DNA of 64,000 bases, taken from the NCBI RefSeq assembly GCF_024494465.1, contig NZ_JAETXM010000003.1, forward strand, positions 124,001-188,000, written 5' to 3'. The position numbers were made by a program, and so were the translations under genes. Shown in pieces: positions 48,586-56,713 of the stretch. This stretch comes from Bacillus sp. V3B. GTDB taxonomy: Bacteria > Bacillota > Bacilli > Bacillales > Cytobacillaceae. Positions within the stretch are counted from its first letter, which is position 1. Each line of letters opens with the position of its first letter. Below the pieces are notes generated by a model. That model was not told where the DNA came from. It saw nothing but the letters and a program-made list of their open reading frames with translations, and made no database searches.

Positions 48586-50592
48586 ATGAAAAAAAGTCAC
48601 ATTAGATTCATCGGTATACTATTATTATTTATTGGATTATTAGCAGGCTGTAACAATGAATCACAGCCGTCAGATCGACTATCCCAATACATAAAGCTTT
48701 GGAATGAACAAAAATTCGAAGACATGTACGGACTTTTAACCTCAACAGCACAAGAAACCGTTACAAAAGAAGAATTTGTCAATCGTTATGAGAAAATATA
48801 CAAGGATCTACAAATCAGTAAACTAAGCGTTGAGTTTGAGAAGCCAGAAGACGAAGAAAAAGTAGAAGGGGAAACAGTGAGCTACCCGTTTTCCGCTGAA
48901 ATGGACAGTCTAGCAGGACCCATCACCTTTGATCATCAGGCTACCCTCAAAAAAGAAACGCAAGATGACGGTGAGAATTGGTATCTGGATTGGAATACAA
49001 CCTACATATTCCCACAACTCGAACAAGGAGACACCATCGGCCTTTCCGCCATTCCTGCGAAAAGAGGCGAGATTCAAGACCGAAGCGGAAAGGGGATGGC
49101 CTTAAACGGCAATGTGTACGAAGTTGGAATCGTCCCTAGTGGGTTAGGCGATCAAAAAGAGGCGATCATCGAGAAAGTATCAGACCTTCTTGAGATTAGT
49201 ACGGAAAGCATCAATCAAGCGCTTGATGCCTCATGGGTACAACCCGATCTATTTGTTCCGATAAAAAAACTACCGCTTGAGGAACAGGAACTCGTTGCAA
49301 GTGTAACAGAGTTGGATGCTGTTCAATCAAGACAAATACCAGCAAGAGTCTATCCGTATAAAGAGACGGGCGCCCATTTAGTCGGTTATGTCGGACCGAT
49401 CACAGCGGAAGAACTCGAAGCCCGAAAGGATAAGGGTTATAGCAGCACAGACCGTATCGGAAAAAGAGGCCTGGAGCAAGTATTAGATGAACGGTTAAAA
49501 GGGAAAAACGGAGTAAAAATTACGGTGAACAAAGAAGATCATACAGCAGAAGTATTGGCTGAAAAAGAAGTCGTACATGGTGAAAATGTTCAACTCACGA
49601 TTGATATGAACATCCAAACGAAGCTGCAACAAGAATTAGCCGATCAAGCAGGAACAGCGGCAGCTATCCATCCGCAAACAGGTGAAACATTGGGCTTGGT
49701 GAGTGCCCCGAGCTTTGATCCGAATATTTTATCGTTAGGCGCAACAGCCGATGTGTGGGCAGCTTTGGAAGAAGACCCGCAAAAACCGCTCCTCAATCGT
49801 TTTTCAGCCAGCTATGCACCAGGGTCGGTCATTAAACCACTCACCGCATCCATTGGCTTAAGTGAGGGAGCCATTGATGACCAAACGACGATTCAAGTCG
49901 ATGGTCTGAAATGGCGAAAGGATTCTTCATGGGGCAACTACTATGTCACAAGAGTGACCGATCCAAAAACAGCGGTTGATTTGGAAAAAGCCTTACTCTA
50001 TTCAGACAATATTTACTTTGCCCAAGCAGCACTCGCACTCGGGAAGGATGCCTTCATCAATGGTCTAAAAGGCTTTGGGTTTGAAGAAGAGATTCCGTAT
50101 CCTTATCCACTAGAATCATCGGTAACCGGTTCAATGGATAGCGAACTCCTTGTAGCGAATTCCGGCTATGGCCAAGCAGAGACTGAAATGAACATCCTGC
50201 ATCTCGCAGCAACATACACACCTTTTATCAATGAAGGAACACTCCTCACACCGACTTTATTTCTTGAAGGCGAGAAAGGAAAACCGTGGAAGGAAAACGT
50301 GATGAGTGCGGAGCAAGCAAGCAAAATCAATACGATGCTACAAAAAGTCGTCAATGATCCACGAGGAACAGCGAACAAAGCTAAAATCGAAGGCCTTCCG
50401 TTAGCGGGGAAAACAGGTACCGCGGAACTGAAAGAGAAACAAGGAGAAAGAGGAAACGAAAACGGCTGGTTCGTCGCCTACAACACCGAAAACCCATCCC
50501 TCCTCATCTCAATGATGGTAGAAGAGGTCCAAGACAAAGGCGGCTCAACATTCGTAGTCGAAAAAGTAAAAAATGTATTCCAACAACAATAA
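48586..50592 (+). CDS. pbpC: Class B penicillin-binding protein (PbpC/PBP3-like lipoprotein)
   Basis: 668 residues, the length I recall for B. subtilis PbpC. A lipoprotein signal with lipobox LLAGC (Cys22) precedes a MecA-type NTF2-like N-terminal domain (about 28-145), the PBP dimerisation domain (about 155-320) and the transpeptidase domain (about 355-668). Active site: Ser414-x-x-Lys417 in PGSVIKP, Ser473-Asp-Asn475, and Lys609-Thr-Gly611. It cross-links peptidoglycan on the outer membrane face, and members of this class have low beta-lactam affinity in some species. ATG at 48586 follows GAGGAGG; the frame upstream has no ribosome site. Confidence 0.93.
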   Translation: MKKSHIRFIGILLLFIGLLAGCNNESQPSDRLSQYIKLWNEQKFEDMYGLLTSTAQETVTKEEFVNRYEKIYKDLQISKLSVEFEKPEDEEKVEGETVSYPFSAEMDSLAGPITFDHQATLKKETQDDGENWYLDWNTTYIFPQLEQGDTIGLSAIPAKRGEIQDRSGKGMALNGNVYEVGIVPSGLGDQKEAIIEKVSDLLEISTESINQALDASWVQPDLFVPIKKLPLEEQELVASVTELDAVQSRQIPARVYPYKETGAHLVGYVGPITAEELEARKDKGYSSTDRIGKRGLEQVLDERLKGKNGVKITVNKEDHTAEVLAEKEVVHGENVQLTIDMNIQTKLQQELADQAGTAAAIHPQTGETLGLVSAPSFDPNILSLGATADVWAALEEDPQKPLLNRFSASYAPGSVIKPLTASIGLSEGAIDDQTTIQVDGLKWRKDSSWGNYYVTRVTDPKTAVDLEKALLYSDNIYFAQAALALGKDAFINGLKGFGFEEEIPYPYPLESSVTGSMDSELLVANSGYGQAETEMNILHLAATYTPFINEGTLLTPTLFLEGEKGKPWKENVMSAEQASKINTMLQKVVNDPRGTANKAKIEGLPLAGKTGTAELKEKQGERGNENGWFVAYNTENPSLLISMMVEEVQDKGGSTFVVEKVKNVFQQQ

Positions 50593-50610
50593 AAACCAGA
50601 ACGAGCAAAG

Positions 50611-50756
50611 ACCAGGTACCTGGTATTCCACAGCACAAACGGATAGTGCAGAAACCGGTGCCTGGCTCCTCGTTCAGCACTAAATAGAATAAAAAAGAAA
50701 AAGATCATTCTAATCCATACAAAAAACCGAAGAACCAAACCAGATGCCTGGCACCC
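50611..50756. repeat. Cluster of three CCTGG-centred palindromic repeats
   Basis: ACCAGGTACCTGGT (50611-50624) is a perfect palindrome. GGTGCCTGGCTCC (50657-50669) and CAGATGCCTGGCACCC (50741-50756) are degenerate relatives of GGTGCCTGGCACC. They fill the gap between the PBP gene and galU, and no other gene is seen there. Confidence 0.7.
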
Positions 50757-50805
50757 ACAAGGTATGGTAAACTACAGAAAAAAACAGACCCAAGGAGAGA
50801 TCAAC

Positions 50806-51684
50806 TTGAAAAAAGTAAGAAAAGCCATCATCCCGGCAGCGGGACTCGGCACACGATTCCTACCAGCAACAAAAGCCATGCCAAAAGAAATGCTACCCAT
50901 CGTCGACAAACCAACCATCCAATACATCGTCGAAGAAGCCATCGAATCCGGCATCGAAGACATCATCATCGTAACCGGAAAAGGCAAACGATCCATCGAA
51001 GACCACTTCGACCATGCCGTAGAACTCGAACAAAACCTCATGAGCAAAGAAAAATACGAGATGCTCGAAGAAATCCAAAACATCTCCAACATGGTCGATA
51101 TCCACTACATCCGTCAAAAAGAACCAAAAGGACTCGGACATGCTGTCTGGTGCGCACGCAAATTCATCGGTAACGAACCATTCGCCGTCCTGCTAGGAGA
51201 CGACATCGTCCAAGCCGAAACACCGTGTCTCAAACAACTAATAGACCAATACAACCAAACCCTTTCATCTGCCATCGGCGTCCAAAGAGTTCCCGAAACC
51301 GAAACCCATCGTTACGGAGTCATTGACCCACTCGAAAGCTATGGACGTAGCTACCAAGTACGGAACTTCGTCGAGAAGCCAGCAAAAGGAACAGCACCAT
51401 CCAACCTAGCGATCATCGGAAGATACATCTTCACACCAGAGATCTTCCTGTTCCTAGACAAACAAGAAGTCGGAGCCGGTGGAGAAATCCAACTGACCGA
51501 TGCGATTCAACAACTAAACGCCATCCAGCGCGTATTCGCACTGGAATTCGAAGGAAACCGATACGACGTAGGAGAAAAACTAGGCTTCATCGAAACCACG
51601 ATCGAATTCGCTCTTCAACACGAAGACTTACGAGAAGATTTATTACGATTCATGGCAAAGAAATTAGATAACGCACAAGAATAA
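50806..51684 (+). CDS. galU: UTP-glucose-1-phosphate uridylyltransferase
   Basis: Makes UDP-glucose for glycolipids, teichoic acid decoration and exopolysaccharide (cytosol). 292 residues. Nucleotide-binding signature [29 protein letters not shown], then [18 protein letters not shown], and [24 protein letters not shown] at 50806 is chosen from AAGGAGAG upstream; the open frame back to 50764 has no site. Third codon positions are dominated by C and A, in contrast with atp genes and with epsC. It lies at the edge of the radical SAM island, near the exopolysaccharide genes. Confidence 0.96.
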   Translation: MKKVRKAIIPAAGLGTRFLPATKAMPKEMLPIVDKPTIQYIVEEAIESGIEDIIIVTGKGKRSIEDHFDHAVELEQNLMSKEKYEMLEEIQNISNMVDIHYIRQKEPKGLGHAVWCARKFIGNEPFAVLLGDDIVQAETPCLKQLIDQYNQTLSSAIGVQRVPETETHRYGVIDPLESYGRSYQVRNFVEKPAKGTAPSNLAIIGRYIFTPEIFLFLDKQEVGAGGEIQLTDAIQQLNAIQRVFALEFEGNRYDVGEKLGFIETTIEFALQHEDLREDLLRFMAKKLDNAQE

Positions 51685-51686
51685 CA

Positions 51687-51727
51687 AAAAAGACGGATGG
51701 TGTCAGTAATGGCACCGTCCGTCTTTC
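51687..51727 (+). terminator. Terminator of galU
   Basis: AAAGACGGATGGTG pairs with GCACCGTCCGTCTTT with one bulge around an 8-base loop, followed by TCT. A-tracts before the stem suggest action in both directions. The 265 bases after it, to 51992, show no gene. Confidence 0.85.
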
Positions 51728-51992
51728 TCTATCTTTAATTGATATATTAAATGGAGAGAACACTCATTTTAGTTACCCATTTCTTGAGTTGTCAATTTTT
51801 GATGCCTGCATACAAAATAAACAAGAGGTTAGAGTGACTTTTCCCCCTTGTTGAATGTTTTAAAAGCAATCCACCATTAATCATCTTAATTGCGGACCAC
51901 GGTATGTTTTTATTTTGGAATCTTGTGAAATCTCAGTACTCTTACCGAATTCAATAGTAGGTAGGTGAAACATGGTGGTCGTACGGGTTTCT

Positions 51993-52361
51993 CTATGAAA
52001 TTGTTATTCTCATACAAACAGTTTTTCCAGCAGCCTTACAACAAAATCCATGTTGAGTGAAATAGCAATGACCTTCTAAACCTAATTGAACGATTAGTGC
52101 GTTTAGCTGTGTTACATCCCCTGCGTTCATTAATGATACTACTTGCACGGCTAATTTTGGGTCCATTGCTACCCTGTTTAGGAAAGCACTCCAGTTCGCA
52201 ATGGCGAGTCTCAAGGCCTCAGCATCTTGATTTGCATTTTGCTGCCTAGTGGCATGTGGCGGGTAATAGGTTGCTGGGCTTGAATTTGAATTGTACGGAG
52301 TCGAATTATAATTGGGAGACTGAGAATGTTGCTGCTGATTCCATTCCATATAATGATTCAT
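51993..52361 (-). CDS. Small protein with Nif11-like helix and Cys-rich tail, possible peptide precursor
   Basis: 122 residues. Residues 1-45 are low complexity (Q, N, S, P, Y). Residues about 50-97 are helical, and the stretch NWSAFLNRVAMDPKL recalls Nif11-type RiPP leaders (FL..V..DP.L). The tail after LGLEG (98-122) has four Cys (99, 107, 108 and 116) and ends in MRITIS. ATG at 52361 with GGAGG about 10 bases upstream. It diverges from the repeat protein/radical SAM pair, 202 bases start to start. No family assigned. It could be a leader-core precursor or an unrelated, for example spore-associated, protein. Confidence 0.6.
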   Translation of the reverse strand: MNHYMEWNQQQHSQSPNYNSTPYNSNSSPATYYPPHATRQQNANQDAEALRLAIANWSAFLNRVAMDPKLAVQVVSLMNAGDVTQLNALIVQLGLEGHCYFTQHGFCCKAAGKTVCMRITIS

Positions 52362-52563
52362 AACATACCAAACCTCCAGTCTAAATAAATGGTCTTATCT
52401 AAACCAATATATGCTTACAATGAGCAATATGACCTTAAATTAACGACCAAGTATCTTCTTACTCTCTCACCTACTCAAGCTAACTGTCATATTAAATTTC
52501 TTATTCGAATACTTTTATTAAGGGTCCCGTTAAATAAAGAAAATAACTTTGAATGGAGGATTT

Positions 52564-53418
52564 ATGGATCAATCACTGATTTTAAATTATGATTGGATGA
52601 ACAATGTAAAATCAGCATTGTTTGATAAGTTGAATAACTCTCCAGAATTTCAAACCAAATTTATAAGCGATACAACGAATACCCTATTGCACGAATTTTA
52701 TCGAGGTACACCTAAACCAATATCTTTTGGTAAAATAAGCGATGAAAATTTATTGATGTTTAATTTGTTAAAGGATCGGGATTTTTTGACTTGGAGTGAA
52801 GATTATAAAATAAATATTAATGATAAGTTACAAAAGGCAACCAGTTTATCCTTTTATAATAGACATAAAAAAGCAATGGAATTATTCGACCAAACAAGTC
52901 AATATGTAGATACAATCAATGCAATATTAACCGTTAGTGATTTAGGAAAAAGTCTACCTTTACCACCAGCAATGAAGGAAGCTCGAGATGGTAGACAAAT
53001 ACCAGGTTCCGGACCAGGACCGTACGGAGCACCAGTGCCAGGACCAGGACCGTATGGAGTACCAGGTCCTGGCCCAGGCCCACAATCAGGTTTAGTCCCC
53101 CTTGTAGCAGTAGCAGTTGCAGCAGTAGCTGCCACAGTAGTTGTCGCTTTTCATGTTAAAATTGTGCATCCTGGTCCAGAACAAATAATTTCTGTATCGG
53201 CAACGATGACTCAGCCTGTTGTCTCGGTGAGGTTCTCACCGCCTGTTGTCTCGGTGAGGTTCTCGCCGCCTGTTGCCTCGCTTAGGTTCTCACCACCTGT
53301 CGCCTCACTTAGATTCGCACCAACCGTTCCTAGAATAAGCACTGTTGAGTGGGGAGGTCTTACAAGACAAGATTTGAAAATTACTACAAATTTAATTTAT
53401 AAATCTTTAATGAAGTAG
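52564..53418 (+). CDS. Repeat-containing candidate substrate of the adjacent radical SAM enzyme
   Basis: 284 residues in four parts. Residues 1-140 are soluble and helical, with no known domain. Residues 147-174 are a Gly/Pro linker with GPGPYG repeated. Residues 178-197 are an Ala/Val-rich hydrophobic helix (LVPLVAVAVAAVAATVVVAF). Residues 218-253 are four tandem 9-mers P-V-[VA]-S-[VL]-R-F-[SA]-P, followed by a 31-residue tail. ATG at 52564 is preferred, with GGAGGA just before; a TTG lies at 52549. The radical SAM gene begins 13 bases downstream. Repeated cores beside a maturase suggest a multi-core peptide precursor, but a structural or spore-surface role is possible. Confidence 0.75.
   Translation: MDQSLILNYDWMNNVKSALFDKLNNSPEFQTKFISDTTNTLLHEFYRGTPKPISFGKISDENLLMFNLLKDRDFLTWSEDYKININDKLQKATSLSFYNRHKKAMELFDQTSQYVDTINAILTVSDLGKSLPLPPAMKEARDGRQIPGSGPGPYGAPVPGPGPYGVPGPGPGPQSGLVPLVAVAVAAVAATVVVAFHVKIVHPGPEQIISVSATMTQPVVSVRFSPPVVSVRFSPPVASLRFSPPVASLRFAPTVPRISTVEWGGLTRQDLKITTNLIYKSLMK
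53215..53322 (+). repeat. Four tandem 27-bp repeats inside the putative precursor gene
   Basis: Units are 53215-53241, 53242-53268, 53269-53295 and 53296-53322, in frame and encoding P-V-[VA]-S-[VL]-R-F-[SA]-P. Unit 1 contains CGGTGAG-GTT-CTCACCG, a perfect small hairpin; unit 2 has one G-T pair, and units 3 and 4 lose it. Units 1 and 2 differ at one base, while 3 and 4 are more diverged, so the array grew by recent duplication. Confidence 0.9.
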
Positions 53419-53431
53419 AGGTGATGAAACA

Positions 53432-54496
53432 TTGGAAAACTTCAATCTACAGCCCATCCCGGAAATGAAGACTCTCTCAATTCTTTTAACTTATCAATGT
53501 ACTGCACAATGTGAAAATTGTGGAACGCTAAGCAGTCCCCATATTAAAACACGCCTCTCTTTAGATGAGGTTCACTCCGTTATCGAACAGGCTGCCGAAC
53601 TCGATTATAGATTAATCGTATTTACAGGTGGAGAGGCAACGCTTAATAAAAGAGCACTCATTGCTGGAATAAAGAAAGCAGTAGAGCTGAATTTGCCTGT
53701 ACGACTAGTCACAAACGCCCATTGGGGGAAAACAATTGATTTAGCTCGAAAGATGATAAGCGAATTACAAGATGCAGGGTTGTCAGAAATAAATTTTAGT
53801 ACCGGAGATCAACATACTAGGTTTGTTCCGCTAGACAATGTTATGAATGCTACACTTGCTGCAGTTGAATATAATATGCCCGCGACGATCATGGTTGAAA
53901 TTTTTCAAGATAGATCGATTTCTAAATCAGTAGTTGAAGACCATGCAATTTTCAAATATGCGATTAACAATTATCCATATGGCATTATTAATATTATAGA
54001 AAGTCCTTGGATGCCCATATCGACAAGACCATCATATAAATATCCCCTTGGTTTAACTACAAATAGAAAAAATTTAGCTGTCACCAAAGGATGTGATAGT
54101 GTATTATCAACTACCACCATATTGGCAGATGGGAATATTGCTGCGTGTTGCGGTATAGGAATGCGGAAAATTCCAGAATTAAAATTAGGAAATATACGCG
54201 ATACAAAAATAAACAAAGCAGATAATGAGGCTGAATCAGATTTTTTAAAGAGATGGATCAAAATAGAGGGTCCAGAAAAAATATTAGCCTGGGCGGCGGA
54301 ACATGACCCTGAAATTGAATGGGAGGATATGTATGCCCATCAATGCCAAGCTTGTTTTCGCCTATATAAGGACCCAAAAGTTCGTCAGGTAATCCGCAAT
54401 CATCATCAAGAAAAGATTGCGGATGTCCTGTTTTCTGAATGGTTGATGCATCACTATAATACAAAAGACAATGTAAGCCTCCCGCCTTCCATTTGA
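53432..54496 (+). CDS. Radical SAM enzyme with SPASM/twitch-like C-terminus
   Basis: 354 residues. The radical SAM cluster motif is CTAQCENC (Cys23, Cys27, Cys30), and the SAM-binding GGE is at 66-68 (FTGGEAT). The C-terminal region has Cys221, Cys239, Cys240, Cys305 and Cys308 (QCQACF), suited to an auxiliary Fe-S cluster as in SPASM or twitch peptide maturases. No PqqD-like RRE domain precedes the core. TTG at 53432 with GAGGTGATG; it follows the repeat protein by 13 bases, so the two form an operon. A terminator overlaps its stop. The substrate is inferred to be the neighbouring repeat protein or the Cys-tailed protein; the reaction is unknown. Confidence 0.88.
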   Translation: MENFNLQPIPEMKTLSILLTYQCTAQCENCGTLSSPHIKTRLSLDEVHSVIEQAAELDYRLIVFTGGEATLNKRALIAGIKKAVELNLPVRLVTNAHWGKTIDLARKMISELQDAGLSEINFSTGDQHTRFVPLDNVMNATLAAVEYNMPATIMVEIFQDRSISKSVVEDHAIFKYAINNYPYGIINIIESPWMPISTRPSYKYPLGLTTNRKNLAVTKGCDSVLSTTTILADGNIAACCGIGMRKIPELKLGNIRDTKINKADNEAESDFLKRWIKIEGPEKILAWAAEHDPEIEWEDMYAHQCQACFRLYKDPKVRQVIRNHHQEKIADVLFSEWLMHHYNTKDNVSLPPSI

Positions 54497-54518
54497 TGAT
54501 AGAGGAAGGCTTTTTTTT
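54484..54518 (+). terminator. Terminator of the radical SAM operon
   Basis: GCCTTCC (54484-54490) pairs with GGAAGGC (54504-54510), followed by eight T. The stem-loop includes the stop codon. Confidence 0.92.
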
Positions 54519-54839
54519 ATTTCTTTTTTATTTCAATGAAGAAACACCCTTGCTTTACTTAAAAAGTGGAGTATAGGCTAAATAGAAGAGAACTTAGTAT
54601 ATAGAGATCCGACTGAAAATTAAAACATTGTGTTCACCATAAACGACCAATCTCTACTGCGATTAGCTTATTTAAATGAGAAGCTAAATATTTTCGTGGT
54701 CAAAATGTAGGCAATAGCACTTTTTAGGCAAAAAAAAGACCCCCAAACCAAAAGGTTCGAGAGCCTTGAAACATTGATATCTTAATGTTTTGAGAACTGA
54801 GGTGCACGACCAGCACCTATAAAACTGTATTTTTCACTG
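54519..54839. other. Intergenic stretch with a GGTGC hairpin
   Basis: No gene is supported. AGGTGC/GCACCT (about 54800-54818) is a degenerate copy of the dispersed palindrome and lies just past the stop of the minus-strand SGNH gene, without a clear T-tract. Confidence 0.4.
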
Positions 54840-55631
54840 TCATTCCCCAGCAATCAGATAATCAATCACAACCTCAGCCCATAACTCATGTCCTTTCGCA
54901 CTCGGCTGTGAGGAATCTTCTTCTAAATACTCTTTAATCTCTTCTGTAGCAGGATCTGGCCAAGCCTCCCAATGATTCAAATAAACAATTCCCTGGGCTT
55001 CCGCATACTTCTTTAACTCTCCTACCTGAATCGGATAATACGTTGCATTATACAATGGATGTGGCGGCTGCAAAATAAACACAGAATCAGGATATTCCTC
55101 TTCAACCGCCTCCATCACAGAAGACACATTCCTTAAAGAATCATCAATCGTCACAAGCCCATTATCCTTTAACGTAAAAGGCTCGAAAAGGACAAGATCA
55201 GGTTGAGCCTCAATAAGCTCATCTTGTAGATTTTGGTTTGTATACTCATGAGAAGTAAGGTTATAACGATAAGTAGTGACTTCAATATGATCGCCATACG
55301 TTTCCTCTAATGCACCTTTCACCAGTTGCGGCCAAGACGATTCACCCTCTCCTAAGGAATTCGAACCTAAGAAGGCAATGTTGAAAGTCTTCCCGTCTGC
55401 CACCTTCGCTTGGAACGTATCCACACTTTCAGCCGGCCAATTCACTGTATAGCCTAGTAAATGGTCTAATAGAGCAGGATTAGTAGCTTTATTCTCTTGT
55501 GCCTTATCCTGCGTGGAATCATTTATAGCAGTAACATCGGTCTTTTCATTCCAATGAATTTGACCGAAAAATAAAAGTGCCACACAAGCTAGAACTAATG
55601 TCACGCTTGTAAGCCTTATCAATGTTTTCAT
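54840..55631 (-). CDS. Secreted or anchored SGNH/GDSL-type hydrolase
   Basis: 263 residues: an N-terminal hydrophobic helix (about 5-25) as signal or anchor, a short linker, then an SGNH fold. Block I is FLGSNSLGEG (GSNS in place of GDS), and block V is SAKGHELWAEV with the catalytic His. The equivalent block III Asn may be the N of NLTSHEYTNQN (less certain). SGNH enzymes near polysaccharide genes often add or remove O-acetyl groups; that role is inferred here. Start at 55631 with GGAGGAA. It is divergent from the exopolysaccharide operon. Confidence 0.82.
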   Translation of the reverse strand: MKTLIRLTSVTLVLACVALLFFGQIHWNEKTDVTAINDSTQDKAQENKATNPALLDHLLGYTVNWPAESVDTFQAKVADGKTFNIAFLGSNSLGEGESSWPQLVKGALEETYGDHIEVTTYRYNLTSHEYTNQNLQDELIEAQPDLVLFEPFTLKDNGLVTIDDSLRNVSSVMEAVEEEYPDSVFILQPPHPLYNATYYPIQVGELKKYAEAQGIVYLNHWEAWPDPATEEIKEYLEEDSSQPSAKGHELWAEVVIDYLIAGE

Positions 55632-55792
55632 ATCAAGTTCCTCCGTCTTTTTTCATAGTTGACTATTTCCATAAAACTCCCTTGCAATAAGTTCCATTTT
55701 GTAATTTACCCTTCACATTTAGGCTGAATCATAGTTTAATAAAGAAGTGAGTTCCAACAAAAAACGAGTTATTTATTAAAATTATGTCAGTA

Positions 55793-55824
55793 TTAGACAA
55801 AAAAGGCAATAACCTATGCTATAA
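55793..55824 (+). promoter_or_regulatory. Candidate promoter of the exopolysaccharide operon
   Basis: An extended -10, TGCTATAAT (TATAAT at 55819-55824), has only a loosely placed -35 (TAGACA at 55794-55799, 19 bases). It is 143 bases before the first gene. Confidence 0.5.
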
Positions 55825-55892
55825 TTATACTGTTTTCATTGCAAAAAAATGAGAAAGTAGTATACAAGATTCATATATGACTGCAAAGGATC

Positions 55893-55932
55893 GTATGAGT
55901 CTATTTCAGATGTCTGAAATAGACAATCATAT
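55893..55932 (+). promoter_or_regulatory. Perfect palindrome in the exopolysaccharide leader
   Basis: GTCTATTTCAGA (55899-55910) and TCTGAAATAGAC (55913-55924) are perfect complements around TG, and the flanks GTATGA and TCATAT extend the pairing past a 2-base bulge. It lies between the candidate promoter and tkmA. It could be an operator or an mRNA hairpin. There is no T-tract, so it is not an intrinsic terminator. Confidence 0.65.
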
Positions 55933-55966
55933 ACTAGTGACTCTCACCATCATTTAGGAGGACAAA

Positions 55967-56713
55967 ATGGAAGAAACAATTAGTCTTAAAGAACTATTTC
56001 AGACGTTAAGGAAACGAATGAGCTTGATCGTCATCATCATAGCAATCGCTGTAATCATTAGTGGGATTGTTAGCTTTTTTATCATCACCCCAATTTATCA
56101 ATCTTCAACCCAACTCTTAGTAAACCAAGCAAAAAATGAGCAGACAGAATACAATACGAACTCAGTTCAAACAAACCTGCAATTAATTAACACGTATAAC
56201 GTCATTATTAAAAGCTCAGCGATTTTAGATAAAGTCGCCGATCAATTAGGAAGTGATTTGACAGCGGCGCAACTAAATCAAAAAATCACTGTTTCAAGTG
56301 AGCAAAACTCTCAAGTAGTTAACCTAGTTGTTCAAGATCCAAACCCACAAATGGCAGCAGACATTGCCAATACAACAGCAGAAGTGTTTCAAAAAGAGAT
56401 CGTGACACTCATGAACATTGATAACGTAAATATTTTAGCCCAAGCAACAGTGGGAGAAAACCAATCACCCATTAAGCCACAGCCATTATTAAACATTGCC
56501 ATCGCTCTTGTTGTTGGTTTAATGGCAGGTGTCGGTGTTGCGTTCTTGTTAGAGTATTTGGATAACACGGTGAAAGATGAACAAGATATTGAAAAATTAT
56601 TAGGATTACCTGTCTTAGGTGCGATCGCAACAATTGAGTCTTCGGCCAATATGACAGGAAGATCAGGGAAAGCGACACATGCAAAAGTAAGGGGTGAGTC
56701 ACTTGGCTCTTAA
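55967..56713 (+). CDS. tkmA: Tyrosine kinase modulator / Wzz-like chain-length protein
   Basis: 248 residues, the length I recall for B. subtilis TkmA (YwqC). N-terminal and C-terminal transmembrane helices (about 19-43 and 172-196) flank an extracytoplasmic domain, followed by a short cytoplasmic tail that activates the kinase. The Wzz motif PxxPKxPxx is seen as SPIKPQPLLNIAIALVVGL. It acts with the next gene as a BY-kinase pair controlling polymer export. ATG at 55967 with TTAGGAGG. Overlaps ptkA by 11 bases. Confidence 0.92.
   Translation: MEETISLKELFQTLRKRMSLIVIIIAIAVIISGIVSFFIITPIYQSSTQLLVNQAKNEQTEYNTNSVQTNLQLINTYNVIIKSSAILDKVADQLGSDLTAAQLNQKITVSSEQNSQVVNLVVQDPNPQMAADIANTTAEVFQKEIVTLMNIDNVNILAQATVGENQSPIKPQPLLNIAIALVVGLMAGVGVAFLLEYLDNTVKDEQDIEKLLGLPVLGAIATIESSANMTGRSGKATHAKVRGESLGS

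Noticed and set aside
52389-52592. 67-residue plus-strand ORF in the divergent gap before the repeat protein
   Set aside because: No ribosome site, overlaps the next gene in another frame, and no coherent protein features.
53215-53322. CRISPR-like array
   Set aside because: The repeats are in-frame, contiguous 27-bp coding units with no spacers.
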